Shown here in pieces: positions 6,569-14,099 of a stretch of DNA of 27,618 nucleotides; position 1 is the first letter of the stretch; the number at the start of each line of letters is the position of its first letter. The notes under the pieces are model-generated. The model saw only the letters and a list, made by a program, of their open reading frames with translations. It did not search any database and was not told the origin of the DNA. The DNA lies in the NCBI GenBank assembly GCA_965662685.1, contig CBFIIQ010000041.1, forward strand, positions 1 through 27,618, written 5' to 3'. The DNA comes from Eutrophocola sp965662685 (GTDB taxonomy: Bacteria; Pseudomonadota; Gammaproteobacteria; Pseudomonadales; Pseudohongiellaceae). A program made the translations under genes and the position numbers.

Positions 6569-8305
6569 TTACAACGACAGCAAGGTATCTGCGATCTGTA
6601 ACGAATGTACTGCCTGGTATTGAGAAAGGAAAACCTGGCCATTTAAATTCGCCAGAAAATGGGTATTTTCAAGACAGTCCATGACCGGCCCTTTCACTTC
6701 TGAAAGATGAAAACCGATGCCTTCCTGCCTGAGAATATCATTAACAGACTCCAGCACTTCCAGCGCGCTGATATCGATCTCATTCACGGCTGTGCACATG
6801 AGAATAATATGACGTAACTGTTTTCGCTCCCCCAGAATACGAAATATTTCATCTTCCAGGTAAGACGCATTGGCAAAATAAAGACTTTCGTCCACACGCA
6901 AAGACACCACATCAGGGGTGGTTTCTACCTTATGGCGTTTTATATTGCGAAAATGTTTGGTGCCTTTAATTTCACCCACTTCGGCAATATGGGGCCGGGA
7001 AGATTTGTACAGATGCAGGATCAAAGAGGCAGCCACACCTACTGACACGCCAATCTCTACGCCTGCCAGCAGGGTCATCACCAAAGTGGCGGCTACACCA
7101 ATAAAATCATTCTTTGAATAGTTCCAGGTTTTTCTGAGAATGGAGAAATCTACCAGACCAAGTACTGCCACGATAATGGTCGCCGCCAGAGTCGCTTTCG
7201 GCAACAGCGCGAGATATTCGGTCAGCGTCAGCGTCGCAATGGCAATACCAATGGCGGTAAAAAAACCCGCAGCAGGGGTCTGTGCCCCGGCATCAAAATT
7301 CACCACAGAGCGTGAGAACCCCCCGGTAACGGGAAAACCACCGGAAAAAGCCGAAGCAATATTCGCCGTACCCAGGCCAATCAATTCCTGATTCTGATTA
7401 ATTTTCTGACGCCGTTTTGCTGCCAGGGTTTTACCTACGGAAACAGATTCAACATAACCAATGACAGATATCAGAATGGCTGGAATAAATAATTCCTGCA
7501 CCAGAAATAAATCTAAACCGGGAAAGGCAAACACCGGAAGACCCGCCGGGATCTCCCCCACCAGAGCAACACCCTGCTCACCAAGTCCTGCCGCGGCTGC
7601 CCAGTAAATGGTAATAACAACAGCGATAACCGGTGCCGCTTTGGTAATAAGCGAGGCAACAAATTCGGCTACGCCAAATTTCAACAGCAGCATTTTCAGC
7701 CAGAGACGGGAAGCAAAAAGAAAGCCCAGCGCGAACAGTCCAACCCACAAGGTAGACGTATTGATAGTTTCCAGATTAGCGGCAAGGCTTGTCAGCAGGT
7801 GTGGCAGGCTATCACCATCGGCCTGAATGCCGAGGATATGTCTGACCTGACTCAGCGCAATAATAATTCCCGAAGCGGTGATGAACCCGGATACCACTGG
7901 ATGGGAGAGAAAGTTTGCCAGAAAACCAAAACGTAATATTCCCAGTAACAAAAGAAACAGACCCGACAACAAGGCCAATATCATGGCTGCCTGTATGTAC
8001 TCGGCCTGGGTCTCCAGCCCAAGGTTGCCAATGGAAGATGCTGTCATCAGCGAGGCTACGGCAACCGGACCCACCGCCAGGGTACGACTTGAACCAAAAA
8101 CCGTATACAACACGAGGGGGAGAATACTGGCATACAGCCCCACTTCCGCCGGCACACCAGCCAGCAGGGCATAAGCCAGGGATTGGGGCACCAGCATGAT
8201 GGTGACAATGACCGCGGCCAGCAGATCATCAGTGAAAGTCCTGGTATTGTAGGTTTTTAGCCAGTCAACACAGGGCAGAAACGTGGATACCAGGGATTTT
8301 GTCAT
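6569..8305 (-). CDS. SulP family anion transporter with STAS domain
   Basis: 578-residue inner-membrane protein. The N-terminal two thirds is highly hydrophobic and carries SulP signatures: LVPQSLAYALLAGVPAEVGLYAS (38-60), the GSSRTLAVGPVAVASL stretch (71-86), and GGFPVTGGFSRSVVNFDAGA (322-341). A cytoplasmic STAS domain occupies about 465-570, with NEIDISALEVLESV at its core. Family members carry sulfate, bicarbonate or other anions. The start lies 15 bases downstream of the sulfide:quinone oxidoreductase stop, so the two are co-transcribed. In this setting transport of sulfate or sulfite produced by sulfide oxidation is the natural guess, but bicarbonate cannot be excluded. The 260 bases after the stop hold only the small-ORF unit. 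Confidence 0.92.
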   Translation of the reverse strand: MTKSLVSTFLPCVDWLKTYNTRTFTDDLLAAVIVTIMLVPQSLAYALLAGVPAEVGLYASILPLVLYTVFGSSRTLAVGPVAVASLMTASSIGNLGLETQAEYIQAAMILALLSGLFLLLLGILRFGFLANFLSHPVVSGFITASGIIIALSQVRHILGIQADGDSLPHLLTSLAANLETINTSTLWVGLFALGFLFASRLWLKMLLLKFGVAEFVASLITKAAPVIAVVITIYWAAAAGLGEQGVALVGEIPAGLPVFAFPGLDLFLVQELFIPAILISVIGYVESVSVGKTLAAKRRQKINQNQELIGLGTANIASAFSGGFPVTGGFSRSVVNFDAGAQTPAAGFFTAIGIAIATLTLTEYLALLPKATLAATIIVAVLGLVDFSILRKTWNYSKNDFIGVAATLVMTLLAGVEIGVSVGVAASLILHLYKSSRPHIAEVGEIKGTKHFRNIKRHKVETTPDVVSLRVDESLYFANASYLEDEIFRILGERKQLRHIILMCTAVNEIDISALEVLESVNDILRQEGIGFHLSEVKGPVMDCLENTHFLANLNGQVFLSQYQAVHSLQIADTLLSL

Positions 8306-8319
8306 GAATAAGAGTGGGG

Positions 8320-9573
8320 TCAGCCTTCAAGGTCTTTCAGTTTAACCGGAGCAACCAGAGTCTCTTTGCCTTTCAGCATGCCGTCCCAATAAAGCTTGGG
8401 CATCACCACCTTTTTTAGAAACCAGGCCAGCCAGGTAGGTTGTGTTCCCTGTAATAACCAGGTCGGTAAGGTAGGAGCAAGTTTTCCGCCATAGCGAAAT
8501 TCTGCCAGCACGATTTTGCCACGTGCAACAGTCAGCGGACAGGCGCCGTAGCCATCGTAGCCATAGAGCTCATCGTTATTAGCAATATCCTGCAACACAT
8601 TACTGGCAACAACCGGCGCCTGTTTACGGATAGCCGCGGCGGTTTTTGCATTAGGCGAGTTGGTAGCATCGCCCAATCCCCATACGTTGCCATATTTTTT
8701 ATGCTTCAGGGTGTGCTGATCCACATCTACCCAGCCCGCAGCATCAGCCAGTGGACTGCTGCGAATAAAATCCGGCGCCGTTTGCGGCGGACAGACATGC
8801 AACATATCAAAGGAGGTTGAGACAGTTTCAGCATTACCCTCACTGTCTTTTTTGCTGAACCAGGCAGTCTTGTTGGGCCCATCTACTTTGACCAGATTCT
8901 GACTGAACTCCAGTGCCACTCCATATTTATCTATATAGGTTTGCAGCGCAGGCACATAATCCGCCACCCCAAACAAAACAGGGCCAGCATTGTAAAAAGA
9001 AATATCAATATTCTTCAGGCGTCCCTTTTGCAGCCATTGATCTGCAGAAAGGTAGAGTACCTTTTGTGGCGCACCAGCACATTTAATAGGCATAGGTGGC
9101 TGGGTAAAAATCGCTTTTCCAGCTTCCAGATTCTCCACCAGCTCCCATGTATAGGGCGCATAATCGGGTAGATAATTGGAGGTTACGCCATTTTTACCGA
9201 GCGTTTCTGTCAGCCCTTCCACCGCATCCCAGTCCAGCTTCAGACCCGGACAAACAATTAGCCGTTGGTAGGAAACAACAGTGCCATCTTCAAGGCTGAG
9301 GCTGTTGTTTTCAGGATCAAAGGTCGCTACTGCTGACTGTAGCCAGTTAACTTTTTTCGGCATCACCGAGGCCATGCTGCGCCGGGTCTCATCAACAGTA
9401 AAGACGCCACCACCGACAAGGGTAAAACCCGGCTGATAGTAATGATCAGCGGCAGGATCAATGATGGTAATGTCGAGATCAGATTTTCGTTTAAGCAAGC
9501 TGGTGGCAACAGAAATCCCTGCACTTCCGCCGCCCACTATCACCACCTGTTTTACTGAATCCTGAGACGCCAT
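8320..9573 (-). CDS. sqr: Sulfide:quinone oxidoreductase, type II (SQRDL-like)
   Basis: 417-residue FAD flavoprotein expected to oxidise sulfide to a persulfide and pass electrons to quinone at the inner membrane. The FAD-binding loop VIVGGGSAG is at 11-19. YYQPGFTLVGGG (45-56) matches the SQR family. PIKCAGAPQK gives C165 and YGACPLTV gives C345; both align with the two redox cysteines of human SQOR. VWGLGDATN (298-305) is the second FAD contact. The C-terminus PKLYWDGMLKG also resembles the mitochondrial enzyme. An excellent AAAAGGAG lies 6 bases before the ATG. It is co-transcribed with sulP. The persulfide dioxygenase upstream on the same strand would consume its product. Confidence 0.93.
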   Translation of the reverse strand: MASQDSVKQVVIVGGGSAGISVATSLLKRKSDLDITIIDPAADHYYQPGFTLVGGGVFTVDETRRSMASVMPKKVNWLQSAVATFDPENNSLSLEDGTVVSYQRLIVCPGLKLDWDAVEGLTETLGKNGVTSNYLPDYAPYTWELVENLEAGKAIFTQPPMPIKCAGAPQKVLYLSADQWLQKGRLKNIDISFYNAGPVLFGVADYVPALQTYIDKYGVALEFSQNLVKVDGPNKTAWFSKKDSEGNAETVSTSFDMLHVCPPQTAPDFIRSSPLADAAGWVDVDQHTLKHKKYGNVWGLGDATNSPNAKTAAAIRKQAPVVASNVLQDIANNDELYGYDGYGACPLTVARGKIVLAEFRYGGKLAPTLPTWLLQGTQPTWLAWFLKKVVMPKLYWDGMLKGKETLVAPVKLKDLEG

Positions 9574-9657
9574 CGTTATCTCCTTTTATATATTATTTTT
9601 AAAAATTATTCGGGCTGGTAATACATCAACCTTTCTACACAACTATCGGTTCCAAAC

Positions 9658-9691
9658 GTCGGATGACGGCCTGCGGCCTTATCCGACCTGC
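9658..9691 (+). repeat. REP-like palindrome, copy C
   Basis: GTCGGATGACGGCC and CCTTATCCGACCTGC match copies A and B closely, in the same orientation. It lies in the 227-base gap between the persulfide dioxygenase gene and sqr and precedes a heptamer tract. Confidence 0.78.
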
Positions 9692-9706
9692 ACCACTATG
9701 CCCACC

Positions 9707-9792
9707 TTCATCCTTCATCCTTTTTCCTTTTTCCTTTTTCCTTTTTCCTTTTTCCTTTTTCCCGCTTGCGACTTGAGACTTGTCACTTGCAA
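9707..9792. repeat. Heptanucleotide repeats (TTCATCC, TTTTTCC, CTTGNNN)
   Basis: Two TTCATCC (9707-9720) are followed by six TTTTTCC (9721-9762), then CTTGCGA, CTTGAGA, CTTGTCA and CTTGCAA (9765-9792). This tract carries the unit types of both the umuC-upstream tract and the 1709-1813 array. It ends 8 bases from the stop codon of the persulfide dioxygenase gene. Confidence 0.95.
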
Positions 9793-9800
9793 GTATTTTG

Positions 9801-10697
9801 TTATTTAAAAGCATTCACCGGAATCTTGAGATATACCATGCCGTTGCTTTCTTCCGGCGGATAATGCCCGGCCCGCATATTGATCTGCAATGATGGCAGA
9901 ATCAGGTGTGGCATGGCCAGTGTCGCATCACGGTTTTGGCGCATTTCTACAAACTGGCTTTCGGTGACACCGGTATGAACATGAATATTACCGCTTTTTT
10001 CATCCGCTACGCTGGTTTCAAAGGCAATCTCCCTGTCCTCTGGATAGTCATGGCACATAAAAAGACGTGTTTCATCCGGCAGCGAAAGGACTTTGCTGAT
10101 TGACTGAAACAGTATGCTGGCATCACCACCCGGGAAATCGGCTCTTGCGGTACCAACGTCCGGCATAAACAGAGTATCACCAACAAATGCTGCATCGCCA
10201 ATGACATGAGTCATACAGGCCGGGGTATGTCCCGGTGTGTGCATAACAAAAGCCGTCATGGACCCAATCTGGTAGCTGTCACCATCACTGAACAGCTGAT
10301 CAAATTGTGAACCGTCGCATTTGAATTCATCACCCGTGTTAAAAATACCGGCAAACACTTCCTGCACCACAGTGACATTTTTACCAATACCGACTTTGCC
10401 TCCCAGCTTTTCCTTGAGATAAGGTGCTGCAGACAAATGATCAGCATGGACATGGGTCTCAATAATCCACTCAAGAGTGAGATCATGTTTGCGAATCCAG
10501 GCAATAATCTCGTCTGCTCCCTCATAGCTTATAGTCCCCGATGCATATTCGAGATTAGTGACTGAATCGACTATCGCACAAGACCTTGAGTCTGGATCCC
10601 TGACAACATAGGAAAAGGTTTCTGTTTCCTTATCAAAGAATGCCTTAACTTCAGGTTTGATATTCATCTCTGCTACAAACGCTTGCCGGGTAGTCAT
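9801..10697 (-). CDS. MBL-fold persulfide dioxygenase (ETHE1/Blh-like)
   Basis: 298-residue metallo-beta-lactamase-fold protein expected to be a non-haem iron dioxygenase that oxidises glutathione persulfide to sulfite. THVHADHLSAAPYLK holds the metal motif (H82, H84, D86, H87), with H157 (HTPGHTP), D174 (VGDTLF) and H216 (MCHDYP). VGTARADFPGGDA is characteristic of ETHE1-type and Blh proteins, not glyoxalase II. There is no fused rhodanese domain. The ATG at 10697 has GAGAGGG 6 bases upstream; a TTG at 10712 is disfavoured. It precedes sqr and sulP on the same strand, separated from sqr by a 227-base repeat-filled gap, so a separate promoter for sqr is possible. Confidence 0.88.
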   Translation of the reverse strand: MTTRQAFVAEMNIKPEVKAFFDKETETFSYVVRDPDSRSCAIVDSVTNLEYASGTISYEGADEIIAWIRKHDLTLEWIIETHVHADHLSAAPYLKEKLGGKVGIGKNVTVVQEVFAGIFNTGDEFKCDGSQFDQLFSDGDSYQIGSMTAFVMHTPGHTPACMTHVIGDAAFVGDTLFMPDVGTARADFPGGDASILFQSISKVLSLPDETRLFMCHDYPEDREIAFETSVADEKSGNIHVHTGVTESQFVEMRQNRDATLAMPHLILPSLQINMRAGHYPPEESNGMVYLKIPVNAFK

Positions 10698-10915
10698 CTT
10701 GTGCCCTCTCAATTACCTGGTGAATGCCCATATCCAGCCAGCCCCCTGATTCGTTGCAAATAGAAGCCTGACCGAAAATTTTATCTTATAACATCCAATA
10801 AGAATTGCAGGTTTTGTGCCAGCACTGCCATTACAACAGCGATAATTATATCTATTTGTTTTTATTGAATTTTATTTATCTTATATGGTATCAGTCAGGC
10901 CTGCATTGTGCCAAC

Positions 10916-10970
10916 GACAAACAGAATTTGTCATTTTTGGCAGAAACCTTTGCCACTTTCGACAAATTCT
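10916..10970. promoter_or_regulatory. Nested inverted repeats in a 529-base intergenic region, possible operator
   Basis: AGAATTTGTC (10923-10932) pairs perfectly with GACAAATTCT (10961-10970). Inside it, TGGCA (10938-10942) pairs with TGCCA (10951-10955). A further GACAAA at 10916-10921 forms another dyad with TTTGTC at 10927-10932. The AT-rich gap 10698-11226 otherwise holds no convincing gene. The dyads sit midway between the divergent persulfide dioxygenase and NTF2-like genes and may bind a regulator. Confidence 0.45.
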
Positions 10971-11138
10971 ATTTGCCAATTTTGTGAGACATTCGGCTTA
11001 CACACAGCACTAAATAAACTATAAATAAAGCTATGGGCTTCATCATTAATTTAATCTGGAAACTGGTTTTTACCCAGTATAGAATTTTCAGGAAATAAAT
11101 GTTTCACATGGCTCTTTCTGACCACTATACCCAGCAAG

Positions 11139-11183
11139 GTATATCAAAAGTATATCAACTGATTCAGGGCATTTTGCCCTGAA
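11139..11183 (+). promoter_or_regulatory. 11-bp-phased direct repeats and hairpin upstream of the NTF2-like gene
   Basis: GTATATCAA occurs at 11139-11147 and 11150-11158, exactly 11 bp apart, about one helical turn. A perfect hairpin TTCAGGGC/GCCCTGAA (11163-11170 and 11176-11183, 5-base loop) follows, ending 43 bases before the start codon. The arrangement suits an activator site plus a structured 5' leader, but no binding factor can be named. Confidence 0.35.
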
Positions 11184-11226
11184 ATCAAGCGTGCTCCAAA
11201 TAAATGATATTTGCCAGGGACCATCG

Positions 11227-11595
11227 ATGCACGATTTGATTGCAGAGGCTAAAAAACTGATAACTGCCTATGGGGAGAATGTTCGAGAGCATAGACTGGA
11301 GGATATCTTGTCTATGCTTTGCGAAGATGCCAGCATGCACTTACCACAAACCGTGCCACTTGAAGGAAAAGATTCTATCCGAACTTTTTACGAGACAAAT
11401 TTCAGCAAAGGTGATTATCACTTCAAACTTGAATTTACCGATGAAAAAGAAGTGGCCGACCTGGTATTTGTGAACGGACTAATGGATAAAAAATTTACTT
11501 CTGCTGAAAACCAAAGCAATACAAAATATGATTTTTCCTTCATTCTTAAAATGGAAAATGATGACCTGAAAATTTTTCTGATGCGTGTCGTCTGA
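11227..11595 (+). CDS. NTF2-fold/SnoaL-like small protein
   Basis: 122-residue soluble protein with the layout of the NTF2-like superfamily: an N-terminal helix (MHDLIAEAKKLITAYGENV), LEDILSMLCEDASMHLPQT, the GKDSIRTFYE segment, then a curved beta sheet ending in DDLKIFLMRVV. Such proteins include isomerases, epoxide hydrolases, SnoaL-type cyclases and non-catalytic ligand binders, so no reaction is claimed. The ATG at 11227 has GGGA 6 bases upstream; a GTG at 11191 opens the same frame but lacks support. It ends 22 bases from the convergent livF-type gene. A second, unrelated-looking NTF2 protein lies on the far side of the Liv operon. Confidence 0.7.
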   Translation: MHDLIAEAKKLITAYGENVREHRLEDILSMLCEDASMHLPQTVPLEGKDSIRTFYETNFSKGDYHFKLEFTDEKEVADLVFVNGLMDKKFTSAENQSNTKYDFSFILKMENDDLKIFLMRVV

Positions 11596-11617
11596 ACATC
11601 GGCTTAAACAAAGCCAT

Positions 11618-12340
11618 TCACATGCCCAAATAGGCTTGCCTGATACGATCATCATTTTGCAATTCGGCAGGATTGCCACTAAGAATTATTCTTCCGGCCT
11701 CCAACACATAGGCGCGACTGGCAAAATGCAATGCTTCGGCCACGCGTTGCTCCACCAGAATAATGCTCAAACCGGTAGTCTTGTGTATTTCAATAAGGCG
11801 CTCAAAAATTTCATCGGCAATGGCTGGTGCCAGTCCCATTGATGGTTCATCAAGCATTAAAATATCAGGGTCTGCTGCCAACCCGCGCCCGATAGCCAGC
11901 ATCTGCTGCTCTCCCCCCGACAAGGTCCCGGCCAGTTGTTGTTGCCTTTCTCCCAACACCGGAAACCAGCTCACTATTTTTTCAAACGTCTGTTTGAATT
12001 CAGTCCCGGTTTTATCGGCATAAGCACCCAACTCAAGATTTTCCAGCACACTCATGCTTGGAAATACCTGACGTCCCTCAGGCACATGGGCCAGCCCCAG
12101 ATGAGCGCGTCTGGATGCCTCAACATCAAGCAGGTTGTTTCCCTTATAAGTGATCGACCCTGATGCTGGTGTGACAATGCCGGAAATCGTTTTAAACAGG
12201 GTGGATTTTCCTGCCCCATTGGGCCCAATCACTGAAATAAATTCGCCGGCTGACAGCGATATATTAATATCGTGCAGCACCTTGGGCCCACCGTAACCGG
12301 CACAGACATTGGCAAGTTCAAGCAGATTTGTATCAGGCAT
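11618..12340 (-). CDS. livF: ABC transporter ATP-binding protein, LivF type
   Basis: 240-residue cytoplasmic ATPase of the branched-chain amino acid-type uptake family. Walker A GPNGAGKS is at 39-46, the signature LSGGEQ at 140-145, Walker B LMLDEP at 161-166 followed by SMGLAP, and the switch histidine is replaced by Q198 in LVEQRV, which is usual for LivF. HVPEGRQVFPSMSVLENL is a clear LivF hallmark. The ATG at 12340 overlaps the end of the permease-ATPase gene by 8 bases, so they are translationally coupled. It is the last gene of the operon. Confidence 0.93.
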   Translation of the reverse strand: MPDTNLLELANVCAGYGGPKVLHDINISLSAGEFISVIGPNGAGKSTLFKTISGIVTPASGSITYKGNNLLDVEASRRAHLGLAHVPEGRQVFPSMSVLENLELGAYADKTGTEFKQTFEKIVSWFPVLGERQQQLAGTLSGGEQQMLAIGRGLAADPDILMLDEPSMGLAPAIADEIFERLIEIHKTTGLSIILVEQRVAEALHFASRAYVLEAGRIILSGNPAELQNDDRIRQAYLGM

Positions 12341-14099
12341 TTTCCAACCATTTTTTCCCGAGATAGGCTTCAATCACGGCCGGATTTTTAACGATTTCCT
12401 CCGGACTGCCCTGCGCCAGCAAGGCACCGTGATCAAGCACCACAAAGCGGTCAACCAACTGCACCATGGCCTGCATGCTATGCTCAATAATCACAATAGT
12501 AATTCCCAACGCCCTGACTTTTTGCAGCACCACCAGCATTTCCTGCATAGCCTCGGGATCAAGCCCGGCAAGAATTTCATCCACCAGAATCAAACTGGGT
12601 TTTGAGGCCAGCGCTCTCGCCAGTTCCATCAGGCGTAACTCCTTGTTGGTGAGGTTGGCACCGGGCAATTCACATTGCTGCTCCAGCCCCACCAGTGCAA
12701 TAGCCGCAGAGGCAATCTGCCCGGCAGCTTGCCTGCTTGTGGTATGCACATAAGCGCCAACGATAACGTTGTCCAGTACTGAAAGGTGGGTAAAGGGTTT
12801 GGCGACCTGAAAAGTACGGGCAATGCCCATGGCGCAGATTCGATTGGGGCGTAAATTCGCCAGCGCTTTGTTCTGAAATTGAATGCTGCCCTTATCGGGC
12901 TTAACAAAACCATTGAGCAAATTAAACAGGGTTGTTTTCCCAGCCCCGTTAGGTCCAATAATACCAAGCAACTCTCCCTGCCTGACATTGAAAGACAAGG
13001 TATCGATGGCCTGTAGGCCACCATAGGCTTTGGCGAGGTCAGAAACTTCCAGAATAGTCTCATTCTGCCCCGTATGACTGACCGCCAATAGCGATTCATT
13101 GACTGTAAAGTCAGCGACACTGGCACTGGATCCGAGCATTCGGAACTGCCCTGGTCTAAGGAGTGAACGCACTTTCCATAATATGCCTTCCGGTGCGAAA
13201 AGAATGACCGCAATAATTGCCAGCCCATAAATTACTCCCTGAATACCGGGAAAATCTGCTGCATATCGGGCATAGAGAATTTCACTGAGCGGGACCAGAA
13301 TAATGGCACCAAGTACTGGCCCCCAGAGCGTGCCAACGCCACCAAACATGGCAAAAATCAGGGCCTGGGCAGACACCAGCATGCCAAATACGGCTAATGG
13401 CGTAACCACCAGTAAAACCACTGCATAAAAGCCACCGGCAGCGCCGGCCAGTGCGGCGCTGATGGTGATTGCCACCAGCTTCCAATAGAGAGTATTGATG
13501 CCAACCGCCTCTGCAGCCTCTTCATTCAGCTTGATGGCCAGCAGGGACATGCCCAGACGGGAGTGTGAAATCAATGTCGTGATGACAAGAGTGATAAGCA
13601 GTAACAGCAAGCCCAGCAGGACATAATAAAACGGATTTTCAAACTGCATATACAACAGCGGGGCTTCGCGATTCATGGGCAGAGCCACTTCCTGATAACC
13701 CAGCCATTCAAAGATATATAGCAGCGCCAGGGGGTAGGCCAGCATGGCCAGAGCAAAATAATGTCCGCGCAGGCGAAAAGTAGGAATACCCACCAGCAAA
13801 CCCGAGACGGCGCCGGCCAGCGTAGCCAGGGGTATGGTGACCCAGGGATTGAGTTCCCATACCACCATGCACAGCGCCACCAGATAGGCACCCAAGCCGA
13901 AAAAGGCGGCATGGCCAAAACTGATGAGGCCGCTATAACCGGAAAACAGATTCCATGACAGCCCCATTACCGCCCATACCGGGACGATGGTCATAATCAG
14001 CAGGTAATAGGAATTGCTGACCAGGAAGGCCAGCACAATATAGACGACCCCAAATAATGCGATGTGAAGAAAATCTTTCCTGACACCGGAGAAGCTCAT
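12333..14099 (-). CDS. Fused permease and ATPase subunits of a Liv-type ABC transporter (LivM-LivG)
   Basis: 588-residue fusion. Residues 1 to about 310 form a LivM-type permease with multiple membrane segments, GYSGLISFGHAAFFGLGAY (54-72) and MFGGVGTLWGPVLGA (251-265). A linker of about 35 residues leads to a LivG-type ATPase (349-588) with Walker A GPNGAGKT (382-389), GIARTFQ, Walker B LILVDE (503-508) and H540 in IIEH. The ABC signature, normally LSGGQ-like, reads LTNKE (483-487). Divergent signatures occur among LivG relatives, so ATPase activity is not ruled out. The start ATG overlaps the LivH stop in ATGA. LivM-LivG fusions occur in several bacterial groups, mostly in transporters for non-amino-acid substrates. 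Confidence 0.93.
   Translation of the reverse strand: MSFSGVRKDFLHIALFGVVYIVLAFLVSNSYYLLIMTIVPVWAVMGLSWNLFSGYSGLISFGHAAFFGLGAYLVALCMVVWELNPWVTIPLATLAGAVSGLLVGIPTFRLRGHYFALAMLAYPLALLYIFEWLGYQEVALPMNREAPLLYMQFENPFYYVLLGLLLLLITLVITTLISHSRLGMSLLAIKLNEEAAEAVGINTLYWKLVAITISAALAGAAGGFYAVVLLVVTPLAVFGMLVSAQALIFAMFGGVGTLWGPVLGAIILVPLSEILYARYAADFPGIQGVIYGLAIIAVILFAPEGILWKVRSLLRPGQFRMLGSSASVADFTVNESLLAVSHTGQNETILEVSDLAKAYGGLQAIDTLSFNVRQGELLGIIGPNGAGKTTLFNLLNGFVKPDKGSIQFQNKALANLRPNRICAMGIARTFQVAKPFTHLSVLDNVIVGAYVHTTSRQAAGQIASAAIALVGLEQQCELPGANLTNKELRLMELARALASKPSLILVDEILAGLDPEAMQEMLVVLQKVRALGITIVIIEHSMQAMVQLVDRFVVLDHGALLAQGSPEEIVKNPAVIEAYLGKKWLENA

Noticed and set aside
10938..10954. Sigma-54 promoter (TGGCA-N-TTGC) upstream of the NTF2-like gene
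   Set aside because: GG and GC are separated by 11 bases, not the strict 10, and the site is about 275 bases from the start codon.
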